From positions 1 through 17,800 of the forward strand of contig PFDL01000036.1 in NCBI GenBank assembly GCA_002772575.1: a DNA stretch of 17,800 bases, read 5' to 3'. Of the stretch, positions 14,084 through 17,800 are shown one piece after another. The DNA comes from Parcubacteria group bacterium CG10_big_fil_rev_8_21_14_0_10_35_15. GTDB taxonomy: Bacteria > Patescibacteriota > Minisyncoccia > Minisyncoccales > GWA2-46-15. Numbering within the stretch: position 1 is the stretch's first letter; every line of letters begins with the position of its first letter. Below the pieces are notes generated by a model. That model was not told the DNA's origin, ran no database searches, and was given only the letters and a program-made list of their open reading frames with translations. The translations under genes were made by a program, and so were the position numbers.

Positions 14084-16395
14084 GATTTATCGCTGATTTT
14101 CATATTCATTCAAGATTCTCTCGGGCAACTTCAAAAGAAATTACTCTTATTAATCTTGCCAAGTGGGCGAAGATTAAAGGCGTTAATGTTTTAGGAACTG
14201 GCGATTTTACTCACCCTCTTTGGTTTAAAGAATTAAAAAATGGATTAGAACCGGCTGAATCTGGCTTATATAGATTAAAAAGTAAAACAAATAAATCTTC
14301 CGATGATGTGAGTTTTATTTTAACTTCGGAAATTAGTTGTATTTATTCCAAGGGAGGAAAGGTTAGAAAAGTTCATTTGATAGTTTTTGCTCCCAGTATA
14401 GAAGACGTTGAAAAGATTAATACTCGTTTAGAACGTATTGGCAACATAAAATCAGATGGTCGGCCTATTTTGGGCATTGACGCGAAGGAATTATTAAAAA
14501 TAATTCTTGAAACATCTCCAAATTCTTTTGTGGCGCCAGCTCACATTTGGACTCCTTGGTTTGCGATTTTCGGCTCAAAATCAGGTTTTGATTCAATTGA
14601 AGAATGTTTTGAAGATTATGCCAAATATATTTTTGCGTTGGAAACAGGCTTATCTTGTTACGACCCCGAGACCGAGGTTTTAACAGAGAATGGTTGGAAA
14701 CCGGTCTCAAGTATCATTGTTTTCGACAAGATATGTACTCTTAATATTAAGAACAATACAATTGAATTCCAATCTCCCACAAGATTGTTCAAATATGATT
14801 ATAAGGGGAAAATGTATCGTTTAAAGACAAAAAGAGTCGATTTATTGGTTACTCCAAATCACAAATTATTATGTAGTCATTGTGATTTTCGCAAGCCTCC
14901 TGCGTTTGTATTAAAAGAAGCCGAGCAATTAATAAACAAATCAAAGAGATTCAAAAAAGATGGGATATGGACTGGTGAAGAAAAAGAATATTTTGTTATT
15001 CCGAGGGTAAAAATAAAACACGGAAGTCGGTATTACTCTGGTGACAGGCTTAAGGAAGAGAAGAGGTTACCGATAAAGCCTTGGTTAAAGTTTTTCGGGT
15101 TTTGGATGGCGGAAGGGTGGACCACTCAGGGGAAAAATGGTGATTATAATGTTTGCGTGTGTAATAACGATCAAAATATTTTAAAAGAAATAAAATCCAT
15201 ATTAGAAAACTTTGGATATAGTGTTTTTAAGGGGAAGAGTAATATTTTGAGGGTTCGTGATTTTCAAATGTATGACTATCTAAAACAGTTTGGAAAAAGT
15301 AAGAATAAATTTATTCCCCCAGAAGTTAAGTCTCTTTCAAAAGAGCTTTTGAGCGTCTTTTTTGACTATTATATTAAAGGAGATGGTCATGTTTATGGTC
15401 GCAATGGCAAGGGCTTATCAGCGACAACAATCTCGATTAATTTAAGAGATGACCTTCAAGAAATCGCTCTGAAAATGGGTTTATCGGCTTACTACAAATT
15501 GCATAATAAGAAAGGCACTATTTTTAATAGTCCGGGATATAACTATCAAAAAGAGTATAGGCAGAGCGCAGATTCTTGGGTGATTTATTTTCTAAGGAGA
15601 AACATTCATACTGTTTTGCCATCTCTAATTAAGAAGTGGGGTTATACGGAAGCGTGGATAGATTATTCGGGGCCAGTATACTGCGTCGAAGTTCCTAACC
15701 ATGTTATTTATATCCGTCGAAATGGAATTCCGGTTTGGTGCGGAAATTCAGATCCTAAAATGAACTGGCGGCTTTCTTCTTTGGATAAATTAAGCTTAAT
15801 TTCTAATAGCGATTTGCATTCATTAAAAAAAATGGGTAGAGAGGCCAATGTCTTTGATGGAAAAAGTATCAGTTATCAAAAAATTGCCCAAGGATTAAAA
15901 AAAATTGGTAAAGATTTAAAACTTGTTTATACGATTGAGTTTTTTCCGGAAGAAGGAAAATATCATTATGATGGACATCGCGCTTGTGGCATATCGTTTT
16001 TTCCAATTCAAACTAAAAGAACTGGCGGTATTTGTCCGGTTTGCGGCAAACCACTAACTATTGGTGTTTTAAATAGGATAGAGGAGTTGGCCGATAGACC
16101 AGAGGGGCAAATGCCTACTAAGGCAATTCCTTTTAAAAGTTTGGTGCCGTTAGAAGAGATTATTGCCGAGGTTTTTGGAGTTTTACCGGGTGGAAAAAAA
16201 GTTGAAAAAGAATATATGGATTTAATTGATAAACTCGGAAATGAATTCAATATTCTAATTGAAGCCAGTGAGAAAGACCTAATGACAGCCACTATGCCCA
16301 AAATTGCTGAAGGCATTTTAAGAGTAAGAGAGAGGAAGGTGATTATTGAGCCGGGTTATGACGGTGTTTACGGAAAAGTAAAAATATTTAATTAG
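14080..16395 (+). CDS. EndoQ-like PHP-domain endonuclease interrupted by an intein
   Basis: After removal of the intein (193-556) the product has 407 residues. The PHP domain shows metal ligands in order: H8 and H10 (ADFHIHS), D42 and H45 (GTGDFTHP), E84 (LTSEIS), H99 (KVHLIVF), H155 (PAHIWTPW), and D578 and H580 (SNSDLHS). The C-terminal part has YHYDGHRACG (628-637) and CPVCGKPLTIGVLNRIEELA (652-671), a zinc-ribbon segment characteristic of the TIGR00375/endonuclease Q family. EndoQ, known from Thermococcales and Bacillus (YqxK), nicks DNA 5' of deaminated bases such as uracil and hypoxanthine, so repair of deaminated DNA is the likely role. The intein splits the conserved ETGLS/SDPKMNWR segment, so activity requires splicing. 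It is ATGA-coupled to the small membrane protein. No terminator follows. Confidence 0.88.
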   Translation: MRFIADFHIHSRFSRATSKEITLINLAKWAKIKGVNVLGTGDFTHPLWFKELKNGLEPAESGLYRLKSKTNKSSDDVSFILTSEISCIYSKGGKVRKVHLIVFAPSIEDVEKINTRLERIGNIKSDGRPILGIDAKELLKIILETSPNSFVAPAHIWTPWFAIFGSKSGFDSIEECFEDYAKYIFALETGLSCYDPETEVLTENGWKPVSSIIVFDKICTLNIKNNTIEFQSPTRLFKYDYKGKMYRLKTKRVDLLVTPNHKLLCSHCDFRKPPAFVLKEAEQLINKSKRFKKDGIWTGEEKEYFVIPRVKIKHGSRYYSGDRLKEEKRLPIKPWLKFFGFWMAEGWTTQGKNGDYNVCVCNNDQNILKEIKSILENFGYSVFKGKSNILRVRDFQMYDYLKQFGKSKNKFIPPEVKSLSKELLSVFFDYYIKGDGHVYGRNGKGLSATTISINLRDDLQEIALKMGLSAYYKLHNKKGTIFNSPGYNYQKEYRQSADSWVIYFLRRNIHTVLPSLIKKWGYTEAWIDYSGPVYCVEVPNHVIYIRRNGIPVWCGNSDPKMNWRLSSLDKLSLISNSDLHSLKKMGREANVFDGKSISYQKIAQGLKKIGKDLKLVYTIEFFPEEGKYHYDGHRACGISFFPIQTKRTGGICPVCGKPLTIGVLNRIEELADRPEGQMPTKAIPFKSLVPLEEIIAEVFGVLPGGKKVEKEYMDLIDKLGNEFNILIEASEKDLMTATMPKIAEGILRVRERKVIIEPGYDGVYGKVKIFN
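14656..15747 (+). mobile_element. Intein with LAGLIDADG homing endonuclease (364 aa)
   Basis: Residues C193-N556 of the host gene. Splicing blocks: N-terminal Cys with TEVLTENGWKPV (block A), LLVTPNHKLL with the block B Thr and His (258-261), PVYCVEVPNHVIYIRRNG (block F) and PVWCGN ending in Asn, followed by Ser 557 as the +1 nucleophile (block G). The penultimate residue is Gly rather than the usual His. The endonuclease part has two LAGLIDADG-type motifs, FFGFWMAEGW (338-347) and FFDYYIKGDG (427-436), both with their acidic residue (E345, D435), so it may be active. Codon use looks similar to the host gene. The exteins rejoin as ETGLS-SDPKMN. Confidence 0.93.
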
Positions 16396-16412
16396 GTTAT
16401 CTTTTAAAGAAT

Positions 16413-16441
16413 TTGACCAATAAAATCCTATTTGTTATAGT
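16413..16441 (+). promoter_or_regulatory. Strong promoter for the zinc micro-protein transcript
   Basis: TTGACC (16413-16418), a 17-nt spacer and TATAGT (16436-16441), ten of twelve consensus positions. Transcription should start near 16448, about 180-225 nt before the coding start, an unusually long leader for this window. Confidence 0.65.
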
Positions 16442-16500
16442 TCTAGTTAGCCAAAGAAATCTTAACTTAATTGAGTTAGTTTAAAAGCAAAACAAGATTA

Positions 16501-16536
16501 AGCGCGTTGTCTTGGCAACGAGGGAAAGGTCGTTTT
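16501..16536 (+). promoter_or_regulatory. Shared leader motif, copy 2, with inserted hairpin
   Basis: AGCGCG (16501-16506) and AGG-G-AAAGGTCGTTTT (16521-16536) match copy 1 at 13387-13408 at 21 of 22 positions. Here a 14-nt insert (16507-16520) splits the motif and forms a hairpin CGTTG/CAACG (16505-16509 with 16516-16520). It lies about 55 nt after the predicted transcription start. Confidence 0.5.
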
Positions 16537-16568
16537 ACAAGATAAAGAAATCGCAAATAAAGTTTCAA

Positions 16569-16600
16569 AATGTGTTTGTAGATTCGTTTATAAACACATT
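16569..16600 (+). promoter_or_regulatory. Leader hairpin (13-bp inverted repeat)
   Basis: AATGTGTTT (16569-16577) pairs with AAACACATT (16592-16600); four further pairs, two of them G-T, extend the stem to a 6-nt loop. No T-run follows, so it is not a terminator. The rest of the 16396-16674 gap is AT-rich leader in which I see nothing else. Confidence 0.5.
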
Positions 16601-16674
16601 AACGACAATATTAGTGATTTAAAAATATCGTGTTTCAGAAATTTGATTCAGGCGATAGGTTCTCGGAGAGAAAA

Positions 16675-16806
16675 ATGTTTGAAGGGGATTGGGCTTGTGC
16701 AGATTGCGGAGCTAAAATTACAAAGCTTCCATTCGAGCCTTCTCCAGACAGACCAGTTCGCTGCCTAGAATGTCATCGCAAGTTTAAAAGCCAATTCGGC
16801 AGATAA
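16675..16806 (+). CDS. CxxC/CxxC zinc-ribbon micro-protein (43 aa)
   Basis: A 43-codon frame with ATG at 16675 and TAA at 16804-16806. The product contains CADC (8-11) and CLEC (30-33) separated by 18 residues, with the family-typical LPFEPSPDRPVRC between them; this resembles the small zinc-ribbon proteins known as the CxxC-x17-CxxC family (TIGR04272), frequent in Patescibacteria. A basic tail follows. The ATG has GGAGAG 4 nt upstream (16665-16670). However, the frame is open upstream to a GTG at 16630, and the added residues (FQKFDSGDRFSERK) look like protein, so a 58-residue product is quite possible. The function is unknown; RNA or ribosome binding is often supposed. It is a single-gene transcript with its own strong promoter, long leader and terminator. 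Confidence 0.8.
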   Translation: MFEGDWACADCGAKITKLPFEPSPDRPVRCLECHRKFKSQFGR

Positions 16807-16816
16807 ACTAAAAAAA

Positions 16817-16847
16817 GAAGACGGGCATTAGGGCTCGTTTTCTTTTT
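16817..16847 (+). terminator. Intrinsic terminator of the zinc micro-protein gene
   Basis: GAAGACGGGC (16817-16826) pairs with GCTCGTTTTC (16833-16842), a 10-bp stem with two G-T pairs and a 6-nt loop, followed by TTTTT (16843-16847). It begins 10 nt after the stop codon. Confidence 0.85.
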
Positions 16848-16867
16848 GCGCGCTATTCGAGTTAAAC

Positions 16868-16896
16868 TTGACTTGTTTTTTCTTTTGTCTTAGCAT
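16868..16896 (+). promoter_or_regulatory. greA promoter
   Basis: TTGACT (16868-16873), a 17-nt spacer and TAGCAT (16891-16896), with transcription expected near 16903 and a leader of about 20 nt before greA. Confidence 0.5.
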
Positions 16897-16921
16897 TACT
16901 TAAGTTTTAATATGAGCTGAT

Positions 16922-17401
16922 ATGCCACGTTTCAAAAAGTTTTTCTTAACCAAAGAAGGATTGTCTAAGATAGAACAAGAATACCAAGAGCTTAAAAAAC
17001 TCAAGGTTTTCAAAACTAATGGTGAATCACCCCGGATTTTTCATTCAGAAGAAGTTGATCCAGAGTTTCTTGCTTTCCAAGAAGACTTAGAATTATTAGA
17101 TACTAGGATTATGGAATTGGAAATGGTTTTAAAAAATGTTCAAATGATTGTTCCTCCAATAAAAGAAAAAAATGATATTGTTGCGTTAGGGGTAACTGCG
17201 GTTATTGAAGTTGATGGCGAAGAAGATGAATTTAAAATAGTTGGTACCTTAGAAGCAAATCCTGCCATGGGTAGTATCAGCGATGAATGTCTGGTTGGAA
17301 AAAGTCTTTTAGGCCACAGAGTCGGAGAAGAAGTAGTTATTGGTTCTGATCCAAAAATCGTTTATAGGATAAAGGCAATCAAGCATGAAAAACTTCGTTA
17401 A
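16922..17401 (+). CDS. greA: Transcription elongation factor GreA-like
   Basis: A 159-residue protein, the normal GreA length. Gre factors insert a coiled coil into the RNA polymerase secondary channel and stimulate cleavage of backtracked RNA. Residues 1-80 form the helical hairpin (FLTKEGLSKIEQEYQELKKL at the start; FLAFQEDLELLDTRIMELEM on the return helix). The C-terminal FKBP-like domain is well conserved: DEFKIVGTLEANPAMGSISD, SLLGHRVGEEVVI. At the hairpin tip the standard GreA box DLxENxEY is not present; the segment reads HSEEVDPEFLAFQED, still acidic but spaced differently. Cleavage activity is therefore likely but not certain. The gene has its own promoter and overlaps the following HD gene by 17 bp. 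Confidence 0.88.
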   Translation: MPRFKKFFLTKEGLSKIEQEYQELKKLKVFKTNGESPRIFHSEEVDPEFLAFQEDLELLDTRIMELEMVLKNVQMIVPPIKEKNDIVALGVTAVIEVDGEEDEFKIVGTLEANPAMGSISDECLVGKSLLGHRVGEEVVIGSDPKIVYRIKAIKHEKLR

Positions 17402-17800
17402 TTTTTTTGAAAGCGTTGGCAAATTAAGGAAAGTTTCACGTCGAGGTAGTGTTTTAATAGGTTCAAAACAACCAGTCACGGTCACAGACCATCTTTTCAG
17501 AACCGCGATTATGTCTTGGGTTCTTGGCAAAGAGAAAAAGAATTTAGATTTAAAAAAGATTTTAGAAATAGCTCTTATCCATGATCTTTGTGAATTATAC
17601 GCAGGAGATAAAAGCCCCTATGATTACAATTCGATTTTACCGAAAGATAAGAAGAAATGGCCAGAACTTTTTGATAAGTGGCCAAGATATTCCCTAAAGG
17701 AAAAAAAGAAAATAGCCTTAGAAAAAAGAAAGATAGAGGGAAAAGCTTTGGATAAATTAACTCAGGGCTTACCAAGTAAGATCAGAAAAGATATAAGAAA
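17385..17800 (+). CDS. HD-domain phosphohydrolase (HDDC2/YfbR-like), 3' end beyond the window
   Basis: An open frame of 138 codons from the ATG at 17385 to the window edge, in a different frame from greA, whose last 17 bp it overlaps. HD-domain metal ligands are visible: H36 in VTDHLFRTA, H66-D67 in ALIHDLCELYAGD, with E70 in the position used for catalysis in the HDDC2/YfbR group of 5'-deoxynucleotidases. The segment GDKSPYD fits that group too. After about residue 85 a Lys-rich helical stretch with KKKWPELFDKWPRYSLKEKK follows. The second half of the domain, including the final Asp ligand, is outside the window. The role is probably nucleotide monophosphate dephosphorylation; the overlap suggests coupled expression with greA. 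Confidence 0.82.
   Translation, partial: MKNFVNFFESVGKLRKVSRRGSVLIGSKQPVTVTDHLFRTAIMSWVLGKEKKNLDLKKILEIALIHDLCELYAGDKSPYDYNSILPKDKKKWPELFDKWPRYSLKEKKKIALEKRKIEGKALDKLTQGLPSKIRKDIR

Noticed and set aside
1-17800. CRISPR array, insertion sequences, transposase or prophage genes
   Set aside because: No regularly spaced repeats, transposase motifs or phage structural genes were seen; the only mobile element supported is the intein.
1-17800. Recoding of TGA to glycine, as in Gracilibacteria and SR1
   Set aside because: Several genes end naturally at TGA at the family-expected length and at ATGA overlaps, and no conserved Gly position is encoded by TGA in the frames read.

Overview
The window looks like part of the chromosome of a Patescibacteria (CPR) bacterium, probably of the Parcubacteria type. 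This is inferred from AT-rich DNA, tight packing with ATGA overlaps, few Shine-Dalgarno sites, and a gene set typical of the group: a stand-alone PolA-type 5'-3' exonuclease, Elp3, an EF-Tu-domain-II-like mini-protein, a NIF3 protein, a shortened Mur ligase and a CxxC/CxxC zinc micro-protein. TGA is used as a normal stop (e.g. the Mur ligase and the NIF3-coupled small ORF), which argues against the UGA-recoding Gracilibacteria/SR1 lineages.

Layout. 1-607 (-): 5' part of a secreted lamin-tail-domain protein. 641-849 (+): a near-consensus promoter driving a 6S-like RNA. 849-2159 (-): PilB/GspE ATPase. 2266-7139 (+): exonuclease, V4R-like sensor protein, PAS-PAS histidine kinase, two receiver-only response regulators and DNA polymerase III delta (holA), which meets convergent rpsT (7136-7399, -). 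7517-9953 (+): MurE-like ligase, then a small basic protein coupled by ATGA to a NIF3-family protein. 9967-11547 (-) is Elp3; a Trm9/ALKBH8-like methyltransferase starts 5 bp away in the opposite direction (11553-12254, +) and runs into tRNA-Arg(CCG).

12327-12370 is a perfect 44-bp palindrome. It is followed by a promoter, a structured leader RNA with a possible pseudoknot and an intrinsic terminator, and then a LOG-family gene. 13433-16395 (+) holds an EF-Tu-like protein, a small membrane protein, and an EndoQ-type PHP nuclease interrupted by a 364-residue LAGLIDADG intein. After that come a long-leader zinc micro-protein with its own promoter and terminator, greA, and the 5' part of an HD hydrolase that leaves the window.

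Most notable: (i) Elp3 and a Trm9-like enzyme side by side, which could be a bacterial version of the eukaryotic wobble-uridine mcm5U pathway; (ii) an attenuator-like RNA before the LOG gene, in which a 7-nt string of the aptamer-like part is repeated in the terminator; (iii) a leader motif shared by two small-protein genes; (iv) an intein in the catalytic core of EndoQ; (v) a methyltransferase stop codon formed by tRNA positions 8-10.
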